From CAZSDU01 sp963662525 (GTDB lineage Bacteria > Bacteroidota > Bacteroidia > Bacteroidales > FEN-979): a stretch of 64,000 nt of DNA. Position numbers and translations under genes: made by a program. Shown here one piece after another: positions 1 through 9,500 of the stretch. The notes under the pieces are model-generated. The model was not told the DNA's origin. It worked only from the letters and a program-made list of their open reading frames with translations, and did not search any database. Where the stretch lies: NCBI GenBank assembly GCA_963662525.1, contig OY759717.1:2914001-2978000 (forward strand). Reading direction: 5' to 3'. The stretch's first letter is position 1. Each line of letters begins with the position of its first letter.

Positions 1-490
1 TCTGAAAGGGCCCAATCTGAACAAGGTGAGCAGCAATACAGATGTTTTTTGTTTGAAGGAAGAGTTTTGCCAATGCACCCCCAACAACTCTGGCCAGGGT
101 TTCCCGAGCGGAAGCACGCCCACCGCCACGGTGGTCGCGGATGCCATATTTTTGCTGGTAAGTATAATCGGCATGGGATGGACGGAAAACATTTTTCAGA
201 TGAGCATAATCTTCAGGCCGCTGATCTATATTGTAAACAAGAAAAGCAATAGGAGCACCGGTTGATTTTCCTTCGAAAATTCCGGACAGAAATTCGGGCC
301 GGTCTTCTTCCCGGCGGGAAGAGCCATATTCAAAATGACCGGGTCGACGACGGTTTAATTCTGACTGGATAAAAGCTTCATCGATCAGGACATTGGATGG
401 AAATCCATCCAGCATACCTCCCACGGCTTTCCCATGCGACTCCCCAAAGGTAGTAAGAATCAATGCCTTGCCAAATGAATTTCCTGACAT
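1..490 (-). CDS. aroC: Chorismate synthase, 3' end outside the window
   Basis: Catalyses the last common step of aromatic biosynthesis, converting EPSP to chorismate with reduced FMN. The reverse complement from an ATG at 488-490 reads MSGNSFGKALILTTFGESHG, which holds the family signature FGESHG near residues 15-20. It continues with LNRRRPGHFEYGSSRREED and a GIRDHRGGGRASARET segment, both typical of AroC. About 163 of the usual 350-370 residues are present; the rest lies left of position 1. It sits 41 bp after the stop of the DUF349 gene on the same strand, so the two may be cotranscribed. Identification is secure despite the truncation. Confidence 0.93.
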   Translation of the reverse strand, partial: MSGNSFGKALILTTFGESHGKAVGGMLDGFPSNVLIDEAFIQSELNRRRPGHFEYGSSRREEDRPEFLSGIFEGKSTGAPIAFLVYNIDQRPEDYAHLKNVFRPSHADYTYQQKYGIRDHRGGGRASARETLARVVGGALAKLFLQTKNICIAAHLVQIGPFQ

Positions 491-531
491 CTCACTGAAA
501 GTATCTTGATCTTGTATCCCGCATCCTGGTA

Positions 532-2433
532 TCAGGATATCTGCTGCTTCAATATCTTCAGCTTCGCTTCCATCACCTTAAGTTCACTCTTGGCCTTGTC
601 GATCTTTTTTTCAAACTCTTCCTTAAGGATAATGGCATTCTTGGATTTTGCCAGGAAGCCGATGTTGTTTTCCCAGAGATTGATATCCTCTTTCATCTGG
701 TTGATTTTTCCTAAAAGAACTTCTTTCTCACGGCTGATGAAGCGACGGGCCTGAGGATCATTTTTCATTGACTCAAAACGGGTCTGATAGTTGATCGTAC
801 TCATTTCAACTTCACTGATCTTCAGTTTGTCGAGTTGCTGGCTGATCAGGCCACGGAATTCGTTGTGCAGCCTGTCTTTTTCTTTCATGGGAATATGACC
901 GATCTCCGTCCATTCACGCTGGAAATTCTTAAGAACCTCAAGATTGGCCGCTTTATCCTCTCCGAATTGGTATTCTTTCAGCCGGTTCATGAGATCAGTT
1001 TTCTTTTTTAAGTTTTCTTCTTCATGCCCCTGGATATTGGTGAAATATGCGGATTTGGCATTGAAAAATGCATCACAAGCCGCCCTGAAACGTTTCCATA
1101 TCTTATCAGAATGTTTTTTTGGGACGGGTCCGATTTTTTTCCATTCGTTCTGCAGCCGGATCAGTTCATTGGTCGTTTTTTTCCAGTCATTATTCTGTTG
1201 AAGGGACTCAGCCTGCATACAAAGCTCCACTTTCAGATTGTAATTCTGAAGCTGCTGTTCTTTCAGCTTATCAAAGAATTCTTTTTTATTGGCAAAGAAA
1301 GTGTCGAGACTGGATTTAAACCGGGTCCAGATTTCGGTATTGACTTTCTGTGGAACCGGGCCAACACTTTTCCAGATCTTGAGTAGTTCATTGACCTTAT
1401 TCGTATTATCTTGCCATTCCTTGATACTTTCATTTTTTAAAACTAAAACTGCCTCACCCTGCTCGCAGAGGGCAGTTTTGGTTTCAAGGTTTTTTTGCTG
1501 GTCCTGTTCAATGATTGAATAGTGTTCACGTCGGCGGTCATTGATTTTATCAGTGGTGTTTTTGAACCTTTCCCAAATCTCATCTTTTTTATCAGCGGGT
1601 ACCGGACCGATTTCTTTCCATTCTTCGTGATATTTCTGAAGCTTTTTAAACGATTTTATTGCAGAGGTTTCGAGTAATAGTTCCTCTGTCTTCTCGCAAA
1701 GCGCAATTTTAGCTTCCAGGTTTTTCCTGAGGTCAAGGTCTTTCAGTTCCTTGTTAAGTTTTACTTTCTCAAAGAATTTCTCAACCAGGAAATGATAGTT
1801 TTGCCAGAGGTTGTTGATTTCAGTACGGGGTACCATGCCGACTTCTTTCCAGCGATCCTGTAGTGTTTTGAATTCGTCGTAAGTCCTTTTCAGGGTTTCC
1901 TCGGAACTGATCAGTAGTTTCAGCTCTTCAAGGATATGAAATTTTTTCTTCAGGTTTTCCAGCTTGACCTTTTCCTGTTCTTCGGTATACCGGGCTTTAT
2001 TGGCTTTATAAATATTGAAGATCTCATTGAATTTAACATCCAGCTCATCTTCTTTCACAGCCTCAAGTTCTACCTTGGAAACGCCTTCTTCGGCAGCTTT
2101 TTCATATTGCTGCAGGTGTTCTTCTTTATTCTTTTTCAAAAAGGCAACCTTGATCAGCGCAATACGTGTTTTTATCGTATTGATATCCGTTTCACCTACT
2201 ACTTTTTCAAGTAGCTCAACAAGTTCAGCACGACTGAAATGATCATATTCTTCAGTTATCTCTTCCGGATGTTCCTCGAGGTGATCCTCTGGATGTTCTT
2301 CGTTCTGAGCAGGCTCAGTCGGGGCTATTGTTTCGTTCAATTCCGCGGTTATAATAACGGCGTCAGCATTCTCCTCCTGAGGGGTGGCATTTTCCTGCTC
2401 AGGATTCTGATGGGTGTTTTCAGTATTTTCCAT
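532..2433 (-). CDS. DUF349 repeat protein
   Basis: A 633-residue, highly charged helical protein with no signal peptide or membrane segment, so probably cytoplasmic. Residues 1-65 are rich in Glu. The rest carries five copies of the DUF349 unit, each marked by W-x-x-(I/V)-G-x-(V/I)-P followed by an aromatic or basic helix. The marker Trp residues fall at 195, 272, 354, 431 and 508, a spacing of 77-82 residues. This repeat is common in Bacteroidota; its biochemical role is not known to me. The ATG at 2433 follows a TAnnTTTG box. The stop lies 41 bp before aroC on the same strand. Family call is firm, function unknown. Confidence 0.88.
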   Translation of the reverse strand: MENTENTHQNPEQENATPQEENADAVIITAELNETIAPTEPAQNEEHPEDHLEEHPEEITEEYDHFSRAELVELLEKVVGETDINTIKTRIALIKVAFLKKNKEEHLQQYEKAAEEGVSKVELEAVKEDELDVKFNEIFNIYKANKARYTEEQEKVKLENLKKKFHILEELKLLISSEETLKRTYDEFKTLQDRWKEVGMVPRTEINNLWQNYHFLVEKFFEKVKLNKELKDLDLRKNLEAKIALCEKTEELLLETSAIKSFKKLQKYHEEWKEIGPVPADKKDEIWERFKNTTDKINDRRREHYSIIEQDQQKNLETKTALCEQGEAVLVLKNESIKEWQDNTNKVNELLKIWKSVGPVPQKVNTEIWTRFKSSLDTFFANKKEFFDKLKEQQLQNYNLKVELCMQAESLQQNNDWKKTTNELIRLQNEWKKIGPVPKKHSDKIWKRFRAACDAFFNAKSAYFTNIQGHEEENLKKKTDLMNRLKEYQFGEDKAANLEVLKNFQREWTEIGHIPMKEKDRLHNEFRGLISQQLDKLKISEVEMSTINYQTRFESMKNDPQARRFISREKEVLLGKINQMKEDINLWENNIGFLAKSKNAIILKEEFEKKIDKAKSELKVMEAKLKILKQQIS

Positions 2434-2509
2434 TCGTTAATAATCATCCTATAATTAATAATTGTTTTAGCGTCCGACTTTCGCCGGTTATGTTGAATCA
2501 AATGAAAGG

Positions 2510-2517
2510 CAAAGATA
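2510..2517 (-). promoter_or_regulatory. Candidate -7 box for the DUF349 gene
   Basis: TATCTTTG on the minus strand fits the Bacteroidota -7 consensus TAnnTTTG and lies 76 nt before the ATG at 2433. I see no clear TTG at the -33 position, so only half the promoter is supported. Confidence 0.35.
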
Positions 2518-2541
2518 ATAATTATTTCGCACCAGCGAATT

Positions 2542-4845
2542 TCATGGTATCGCCCTTTTATTGAAGATGATATATCCGAAATTAAAATTCAGGGTAAAGG
2601 AATCTGGAAGTTTATCATAATAGTTAACACCCAGGCTGACCGGACCGATCGGGCTATTGTAAACAATGGCTGTAGATGCCATATAAGCCCGGTCACTGAA
2701 TTTTTTACCGTAATATGCTGTCTGCGTCATCGAGTTTTCGAGAATGGCCTGATAAGGCTGGAAAACATATCCTTCAAGCCGGTACTCTATCTTTTTGTAA
2801 ATCCGGAGTACAACTTTTAGTCCGGCGGCTGCATAATTGTTCGCACGGAAAGCAGGCAGGAAAAAGGTCTGACTTTCGGGTAAAGGCTGAAATGCCGGAG
2901 CATAAAGCAAACTGGAAGTATAATTGGAGAAGAGTGGCTGGTTTGATATACTTCCTTCAGCATAGAATCCCAGCTTAATCGGACCAAGGGTCTGAAAATA
3001 ATTATCGTAAATCAGGCTGAACCGGAACCAGTCATGGTAATTTACTATGGCGACCGGGTTTATCGCTGTTGATCCCGGGATCATACTTTCCTTTCCGTTG
3101 ATATAGCATAACCATAATTTCAACCTTGCACCGGCACTGGCAAACTGTTTACGGTTAAGGCCGTTCAACTCAAAAGTCAGCGCGGGTGCCATGTAATTGA
3201 AACTGGTCTGGTCGGCCGTATCCGAACGCGAAAATAGGTTCGACTGGTAGTATTTATCAGTGGAGAAAGCATAGGTCATGCCAATTGAAACCTTACCTTT
3301 ATTGGTAAAAGGCATACCGATTTGAAGATTCCCGAAATACTCCCTTTCAATGACATATGTTGGTGTTTTATCATCAAAGAAGAAAGTGGCATTTTTAAAA
3401 TAGTTGAGATTATTGTAAGTGTAGTTAACTTCAATGAACCACGGGATCTTGGAGTTGAAATCTATCCTCGCATCTGCTTTGGCAGAAGTATAAAATCGCC
3501 CGAAATATCCATTGACCATAAAATGAAGGGCTTTTGTCCATAAGTATTTGTACCGGAATTCAAGAAATCCAATATTCGTCGTTCCCAGAGTGAAGTTCCC
3601 CCCGAACTGGGCTTCAAAATTCATGGATTTCTGGATGTCCAGGTAAAGGTCGAAATATCCGGTTCCAGGGTTGTATTTGGCCACCGGGTAAATATTTTTA
3701 ATAAATCCCTCATCAATAAAGCGAAAATATTCAGGCCTAAGCTCTGACTCAGTTATTGCAGACCTGCCATGTTTGAGAATGTGTCTGATGTACTTTGACT
3801 GGATTTTATTCAATCCGGTTATATGAATGGAATCGAAACGGAGTTCAGGCTTACGGCTGTTAAAGACTTTCCTTTTTTCTGCCATCGACTCAGGAGAAAT
3901 ACTGTCGGAAACCAGTTTTCGGATTTCAGGAATTTTTCTTAAAGTCGCCTGGTAGCCACTATCGGCAAGTTCATCGGTATGCGTGAAATCAAGCATTCCA
4001 TAAGAGGGAATCCGTGGGACAATCATTACTGAACGGGAAAATGGAATGGAGTCATTCTGACGCTCCATCAGCATAGCCAGTAACTGGGAAATGACATCAT
4101 CACGCTCCGGTTTGTCATAACGTTGGGCAACACGGCTGCCGATGATTACATCAGGATGGAAATCATTTATGACCACATCAACAGGAAAATTATTATACAT
4201 CCCTCCATCGAAGACCAGTTTATGGTTAATCACAATCGGTGAGAAAACCAGTGGAATGCTCATAGAACCCCTGACGGCAGTGCTCAGATCGCCATTCCGC
4301 AATATCATGGCTTCGGTGGAATCGATATCGGAGGCAACACAGCGAAAGGGTACCATCAGGTGATCAAAATCCCCTTGACATACTGCATTTGCCGGTGAAA
4401 ACATTGTCATGAAACGATAATCAATTTCATGGGTTTTAATCAGCTGGGATGGAAGAATAGAACTGAGTTTCCTGCTAAAATTAAAGTTTGTGCTGATCCA
4501 GGAGGCATTGGGGTCTTCCTTCCTGTAAAAATAGATGTACTGCTCGTCGATTACCCCTGATGCCCATTGTTGGAATTCCTCGGAGTCCATGAGCTTTTCC
4601 ATTTCGTCAGGGGTAAATCCGCTGGCATACATGCCAGCAATAATTGCACCAATGGAGGTGCCAGCGATGTATGATATGGGAACTTTTTGTTCTTCCAGCG
4701 CTCTGATCACACCGATATGAGCACCACCTTTACTTGCGCCTCCGGATAATACCAGAGCAACCCGCTGGCTGAATGAAGAATGAGGAATTAGGAAGGAGGA
4801 ATGAAGCAATAATAAAAATAAAATATGCTTTGAGAATATTTTCAT
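2542..4845 (-). CDS. Patatin-like phospholipase with C-terminal outer-membrane barrel
   Basis: A 767-residue exported protein. After the signal peptide (about residues 1-27), the patatin domain shows the oxyanion loop GGASKGG (35-41), the nucleophile elbow GTSIG (Ser64) and the dyad Asp213 in DGG. Residues about 340-410 look like a POTRA-type linker. The C-terminal half is rich in alternating aromatic strands like the BamA/surface-antigen barrel and ends close to the chain terminus. This matches the type Vd-like patatin-barrel fusions of Bacteroidota; predicted activity is lipid acyl hydrolase at the outer membrane. It is third in an osmC / PLP enzyme / patatin operon, 40 bp after the PLP gene. 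Oddity: signal-peptide residues 15-25 (HSSFLIPHSSF) are encoded by a heptamer repeat that is inverted relative to one just upstream. Confidence 0.88.
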   Translation of the reverse strand: MKIFSKHILFLLLLHSSFLIPHSSFSQRVALVLSGGASKGGAHIGVIRALEEQKVPISYIAGTSIGAIIAGMYASGFTPDEMEKLMDSEEFQQWASGVIDEQYIYFYRKEDPNASWISTNFNFSRKLSSILPSQLIKTHEIDYRFMTMFSPANAVCQGDFDHLMVPFRCVASDIDSTEAMILRNGDLSTAVRGSMSIPLVFSPIVINHKLVFDGGMYNNFPVDVVINDFHPDVIIGSRVAQRYDKPERDDVISQLLAMLMERQNDSIPFSRSVMIVPRIPSYGMLDFTHTDELADSGYQATLRKIPEIRKLVSDSISPESMAEKRKVFNSRKPELRFDSIHITGLNKIQSKYIRHILKHGRSAITESELRPEYFRFIDEGFIKNIYPVAKYNPGTGYFDLYLDIQKSMNFEAQFGGNFTLGTTNIGFLEFRYKYLWTKALHFMVNGYFGRFYTSAKADARIDFNSKIPWFIEVNYTYNNLNYFKNATFFFDDKTPTYVIEREYFGNLQIGMPFTNKGKVSIGMTYAFSTDKYYQSNLFSRSDTADQTSFNYMAPALTFELNGLNRKQFASAGARLKLWLCYINGKESMIPGSTAINPVAIVNYHDWFRFSLIYDNYFQTLGPIKLGFYAEGSISNQPLFSNYTSSLLYAPAFQPLPESQTFFLPAFRANNYAAAGLKVVLRIYKKIEYRLEGYVFQPYQAILENSMTQTAYYGKKFSDRAYMASTAIVYNSPIGPVSLGVNYYDKLPDSFTLNFNFGYIIFNKRAIP

Positions 4846-4897
4846 CTAAATAACCTCTCATTCCTAATTCCTCATTCCTAATTCCTCATTCTTCATT
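4772..4897. repeat. 31-bp inverted repeat made of heptamer tandem repeats around the patatin start codon
   Basis: The arms 4772-4802 and 4867-4897 are reverse complements at 30 of 31 positions and are separated by 64 bp holding the patatin ATG (4843-4845) and its leader. Each arm consists of degenerate heptamers, GAGGAAT/TAGGAAT in one orientation and ATTCCTA/ATTCCTC in the other; the right-hand tract extends to about 4858. The right arm covers the last codons and stop of the PLP gene; the left arm lies inside the patatin signal-peptide codons. In the minus-strand transcript the arms could pair and hold the start codon in the loop. Confidence 0.85.
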
Positions 4898-6073
4898 AAT
4901 CTTGTCCATCGCCTGCTCCAGATCGCCGATGATGTCTTCAACATTCTCAATGCCAATGGAAAGACGAACCAGTTCATCACTGATCCCGCCTTCTTTTTTA
5001 GCGGCAGCAGATAATTTGGAATGGGTCATGGATGCCGGATGCTGGATGAGGGTTTCGATTCCACCCAGGGATACGGCAAGAACACAGAATTCGACGTTGT
5101 CCATAAGTTTGCGACCGGCATCGAGCCCTCCTTTCAAGCCAAAACTCATCATGGCACCAGGTCCTCTCATCAGCTTTTTACCGAGTTCATACTGTGGATG
5201 TGACTTTAACCCAGGATAGATTACCCAGGCGACTTTGGGATGTTTTTCCAGGTATTCGGCAACTTTCATGGCATTATCCTGGGCCCGATCGATACGGATA
5301 CTCAGGGTTTTCATTCCGCGGCGGGCCAGGAAGGCCTGGTGAGGATCCATATTGCAGCCCATGTTGACCATTACCGGACGGATCTTTTTATAGTGCTCCT
5401 CTGTCTTTGTTACAATAACACCTCCGACAATGTCGGCATGGCCGTTCAGAAATTTGGTGAGGGAGTGAAGGACGATATCAGCACCCTGATCAAGCGGGTT
5501 TTGGAGATAAGGACTGCAGAAAGTATTGTCAACACATACGGGGATATTATGTGTCTTTGCCAGGGCGCAGATGGCAGGAATATCGGAAATGCCGATGGTA
5601 GGATTTGCCGGAGATTCAAGATAGATCAATGCAGTATTGGGCCGGATGGCAGCTTTTACCTGCTCCAGATCTGTGGTGTCGATATATGTCGATTCCACGC
5701 CAAACTTTGAAAAAATAGTTTCCATGACACCCCGGGCAGGACCATAGACAGCATTGTGACTAACGATGTGTTTTCCTGCTCCAAGGTATGCCATATAAAC
5801 CGTTGTGACAGCGCCCATTCCTGAGGAACAGCCAATGCCGTCAAACCCGTTCTCCAGGGCAGCAATCGTTTTCTCCATGTCCCTGATCGTTGGATTACCG
5901 ATCCGGGTATAGATATATCCGTCGCTTTCTCCGGCAAAACATTGCGCTCCGTCTTCTGCGCTCTTGAAAGCGAAAGTGGAAGTCTGATAAATGGGTGTGG
6001 TCACACTGCCCAGGGGATCTTTCATCCCGGTTCCGTGTACGAGTTTCGAGTTAAAACCTGATTCTTTTTTCAT
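4886..6073 (-). CDS. PLP-dependent trans-sulfuration enzyme (methionine gamma-lyase / cystathionine gamma-lyase type)
   Basis: A 395-residue Cys/Met-metabolism PLP enzyme of normal length. Visible landmarks are the phosphate-contacting Tyr55 and Arg57 (YTRIGNPT), SSGMGA at 83-88, the stacking Tyr110, Asp182 (VDNTF) that pairs with the pyridine nitrogen, and the Schiff-base Lys207 in HSLTKFLNGHAD. Reactions in this family include alpha,gamma- and alpha,beta-elimination of methionine, cystathionine, homocysteine or cysteine. The Cys that follows YG in classical methionine gamma-lyases is a Pro here (YGP), so substrate cannot be assigned. The start overlaps the osmC stop as ATGA, which implies translational coupling. 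The last codons lie in the heptamer repeat. Confidence 0.85.
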   Translation of the reverse strand: MKKESGFNSKLVHGTGMKDPLGSVTTPIYQTSTFAFKSAEDGAQCFAGESDGYIYTRIGNPTIRDMEKTIAALENGFDGIGCSSGMGAVTTVYMAYLGAGKHIVSHNAVYGPARGVMETIFSKFGVESTYIDTTDLEQVKAAIRPNTALIYLESPANPTIGISDIPAICALAKTHNIPVCVDNTFCSPYLQNPLDQGADIVLHSLTKFLNGHADIVGGVIVTKTEEHYKKIRPVMVNMGCNMDPHQAFLARRGMKTLSIRIDRAQDNAMKVAEYLEKHPKVAWVIYPGLKSHPQYELGKKLMRGPGAMMSFGLKGGLDAGRKLMDNVEFCVLAVSLGGIETLIQHPASMTHSKLSAAAKKEGGISDELVRLSIGIENVEDIIGDLEQAMDKINEE

Positions 6074-6465
6074 GATCGTGTGATGGTTATTTCGTTTTCT
6101 ATTTTTTCGCTTAAATGTTTTTTAACAGCACAGAGAGAAGCTGTTTTAATGACGGCACTATCATACTGCTCCGGAAAATCAGCCGGAACATGGATCAGCA
6201 TAATAAATTTTACGATCATTTTCTGAACAGAATCATAATGATAGTTCATGGTAATATGAATTCCTTCGGAAGAAATTCCGCGCTGATCACAAAAACCTTT
6301 GACATAAATCCCGGCACAGGTGCCCAGGGATGCCAGAAATAAACTGAATGGCGTGGGAGCACTGGCATTTCCTCCCGCATCAAGGGGCTGATCAGTATGA
6401 ACGGTGTATCCCTCAATCTGTGCATCAACTTTTTTCCCTCCTGGAAATGTAATTTCTATCGGCAT
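6070..6465 (-). CDS. OsmC-family peroxiredoxin-like protein
   Basis: A 131-residue OsmC/Ohr-fold protein. Cys50 in SLGTC and Cys112 in ASLCAVKKHL match in position and spacing the redox cysteine pair of the family; Cys59 is extra. OsmC/Ohr proteins reduce organic hydroperoxides or related sulfur species. It opens the operon with the PLP sulfur enzyme (4-bp overlap) and the patatin. A link between thiol or sulfide chemistry and lipid peroxide repair is possible but inferred only from this coupling. The ATG at 6465 follows a TAACTTTG box by 13 nt. Confidence 0.82.
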   Translation of the reverse strand: MPIEITFPGGKKVDAQIEGYTVHTDQPLDAGGNASAPTPFSLFLASLGTCAGIYVKGFCDQRGISSEGIHITMNYHYDSVQKMIVKFIMLIHVPADFPEQYDSAVIKTASLCAVKKHLSEKIENEITITRS

Positions 6466-6478
6466 AATTTTTTTTTTG

Positions 6479-6486
6479 CAAAGTTA
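6479..6486 (-). promoter_or_regulatory. Candidate -7 box of the osmC operon
   Basis: TAACTTTG on the minus strand, 13 nt before the osmC ATG, fits TAnnTTTG. It implies a leader of only about seven nucleotides. No TTG is visible at -33. Confidence 0.45.
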
Positions 6487-6556
6487 CTAATCTTTTATTT
6501 CATCGAGAAAAAACCAGCTGAGATCGAAAATAGCAATATCGTTGCATATTTCTGGA

Positions 6557-6564
6557 TATCTTTG
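6557..6564 (+). promoter_or_regulatory. Candidate -7 box of the tricorn-like protease gene
   Basis: TATCTTTG, 31 nt before the ATG at 6596, fits the TAnnTTTG consensus. No convincing -33 TTG at 19-21 nt spacing. Confidence 0.4.
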
Positions 6565-6595
6565 GTTCTTTAATCGCTAATTTAAATCAATCCCC

Positions 6596-9500
6596 ATGAA
6601 AAAAATCATTTTTACCTTGTTCGCCTTCTTATGCCTGGGTGGTCTTTTTGCCCAGAATGAGGCAAGACTTTTACGTTTTCCGGCCATTTTCGGAAACCAG
6701 ATTGTGTTTACCTATGCCGGCGACCTCTATACGGTAAATAAGACCGGTGGAATGGCAAGAAAACTTACCAGTGATGAGAACGGTTTCGAAATGTTTGCCA
6801 GATTCTCACCCGATGGGAAAAATATCGCTTTTACCGGACAATATGACGGAAATACGGAAGTTTATCTGATCCCGGCTGAAGGTGGGATCCCCAAGCGTCT
6901 GACCTATACTGCCACCCTGGGCAGAGATGACATCTCCGATAGAATGGGCCCGAACAATATAGTGATGACCTGGAAAGATAACGAGACTATCGTCTTCCGT
7001 TCGCGGAAACAGACATTTAATGATTTTAAAGGTCAGCTCTTCTTGGCTCATGTCCAAGGGGGGTTACCAGAAGAACTTCCCCTTCCCTGCGGAGGATTTT
7101 GTTCTTATTCCCCGGATCAATCGAAACTGGCATATAACCGTGTTTTCCGCGAATTCCGCACCTGGAAGTATTATAAAGGTGGAATGGCAGACGATATCTG
7201 GATTTATGACTTTAAAACAAAACAAACAGAAAACCTGACCAATAGTATTACCCAGGATATGTTCCCCATGTGGACCGGGGATAAGATTTATTTTGTTTCT
7301 GAACGTGAACGTCCCACTAACTTGTATTGTTACGACTTGAAGACCAAAGCAACACGGAAAGTGACAGATTTTAAAGAATATGACATCAAGTTCCCTTCCC
7401 TGGGCGACAATGCCATTGTCTTCGAAAATGGAGGATTTATCTATGTTTTTGATCTTGCTTCAGAAAAAGCACAGAAAGTCAGCGTCAATATTTCCAACGA
7501 TTTTATTACCGGCCGGAATTTGATGAAAGATGCCAGTAAATTCATTACTTCATTTTCTGTTGCCCCGGATGGCAAACGGATTGCCTTCGGTGCCCGGGGA
7601 GATATTTGGACAGTTCCTGCAAAAACCGGTATCACCAAAAACCTGACCTTGTCTCCGGGTGTCCATGACCGTGACGTGGCATGGTCGCCTGATGGAAAGT
7701 ACATCGCGTATATTTCCGACCAGACGGGGGAAGATGAATTATACCTGGTTATGCAGGATGGCAGTGATCAGCCGGTTCAGATCACAAAAAACGCAGATAC
7801 TTATAAATTCGGAATGATCTGGTCGCCCGACAGTAAAAAGCTTCTTTGGTCCGACAAGATGCTCAGGCTGCAATATGTTGATGTTGATACGAAAGATATC
7901 ACCCTTGTTGACCAATCAAAAAGTTGGGAATTCAACGATTTTGCCTGGTCGCCGGATAGCAAATGGATTGCTTATACTTTCCCGAATCGCCGGACAGCCT
8001 CGCAGATCTATCTTTACGACCTGGCTTCAAAAACAAAAACTGCAGTTACCGATATGTGGTATGATGCAGGCGGAGCTGCCTTCAGCAACGATGGGAAGTA
8101 TCTGGTTTTCACTTCCAGCAGAGATTTTAATCCTACCTATAGCTGGGTGGAATGGAACCATGTTTATACAGATATGAGCAAGGTTTATTTCATCACACTC
8201 GCGAAAAGTACCCCTAATCCTTTTGCTCCGGAAAATGATCAGGTAGCGGTTAAGAAGGATGAAAAACCGGAAACAGAGGCCAAGGATGTTAAAAAAGACA
8301 GTAAAAAAGAGGAAAAGAAAGAGAGCGATGCAAAAGCTGATATTCCTATGAAAGTTGATCTTGATGGCATCATGGATCGCATCATGGCTTTACCCATCGA
8401 GGCTGGCACTTATTATAATATCAATGCTGTGACTGATAATATTTATTATATCAAAGGAGGTAAAAATGGCGCCCATCCTTCAATCATGTTATTTAATTTA
8501 AAAGATAAGAAGGAGAGTAGCTTGGGAGATTATGGCAATTATGAAATTTCCGCTGATCATAAGAAAATGCTGATCGCAGGTGGTGGAAAATATGGTGTCA
8601 TCGATCTTCCGAAAGGCGGAAAGATTGATGTGAAAGATTGGGCGGATCTGTCGAATATGAAATTGATGATCGATCTGAAAGCTGAATGGAGCCAGATTTA
8701 TAATGAATCCTGGCGTCAGATGAAGTATTTTTTGTATGCTCCGAATATGCAAGGGGCCAACTGGCCTGCCATTCAGAAAAAATATGCTGTATTGTTGCCT
8801 TATATCAATCATAGAAATGATCTGAATTATATCATCGGTGAAATGATCGGAGAAATCAGCATCGGCCATTCCTATGTCGGATCCGGTGACAAACCCGAAC
8901 CAAAACGGATAAAAATGGGTTTGCTGGGTGCAAAAATCAGCCGCGATCCTTCCGGATATTATAAGATTGATAAAATCCTGAAAGGCGAAAATTGGAATGA
9001 CGAGGTACGATCGCCCTTGACAGAACTGGGTATTGATGTCAAAGAAGGTGAGTTTATCACCGCCATTAACGGCAGATCGACAAAATCGATGAACGATATC
9101 AATGAATCCTTGGTGAATACTGCCGGGCAGCAGGTTGAACTCACTGTTAACGCAGCAGCTTCTGAAAACGGTGGACGTAAATCAATTGTTGTTCCCACTG
9201 ATGATGAGGCCAACCTATATTATTTTACCTGGGTACAGGATAATATCCGTAAAGTAAATGAAGCAACCAACGGAGAAGTTGGATATATTCATATACCTGA
9301 TATGAGCCCGGCGGGCTTGAATGAATTTGTTAAGCATTTCTACCCTCAGCTTGCTAAAAGAGCGCTGATCATTGATGACCGTGGCAACGGTGGGGGAAAC
9401 GTATCTCCCATGATCATTGAACGTCTGAATCGTGAAATGACCATGATCAACATGGCCCGCAATACAGAAGCGAATCCCGGTCGCCTGGAAATGCAATGGG

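Noticed and set aside
1024..1386. Open frame on the opposite strand of the DUF349 gene
   Set aside because: Shadow of a long, well-supported gene; composition is that of a reverse reading and there is no family similarity or start signal.
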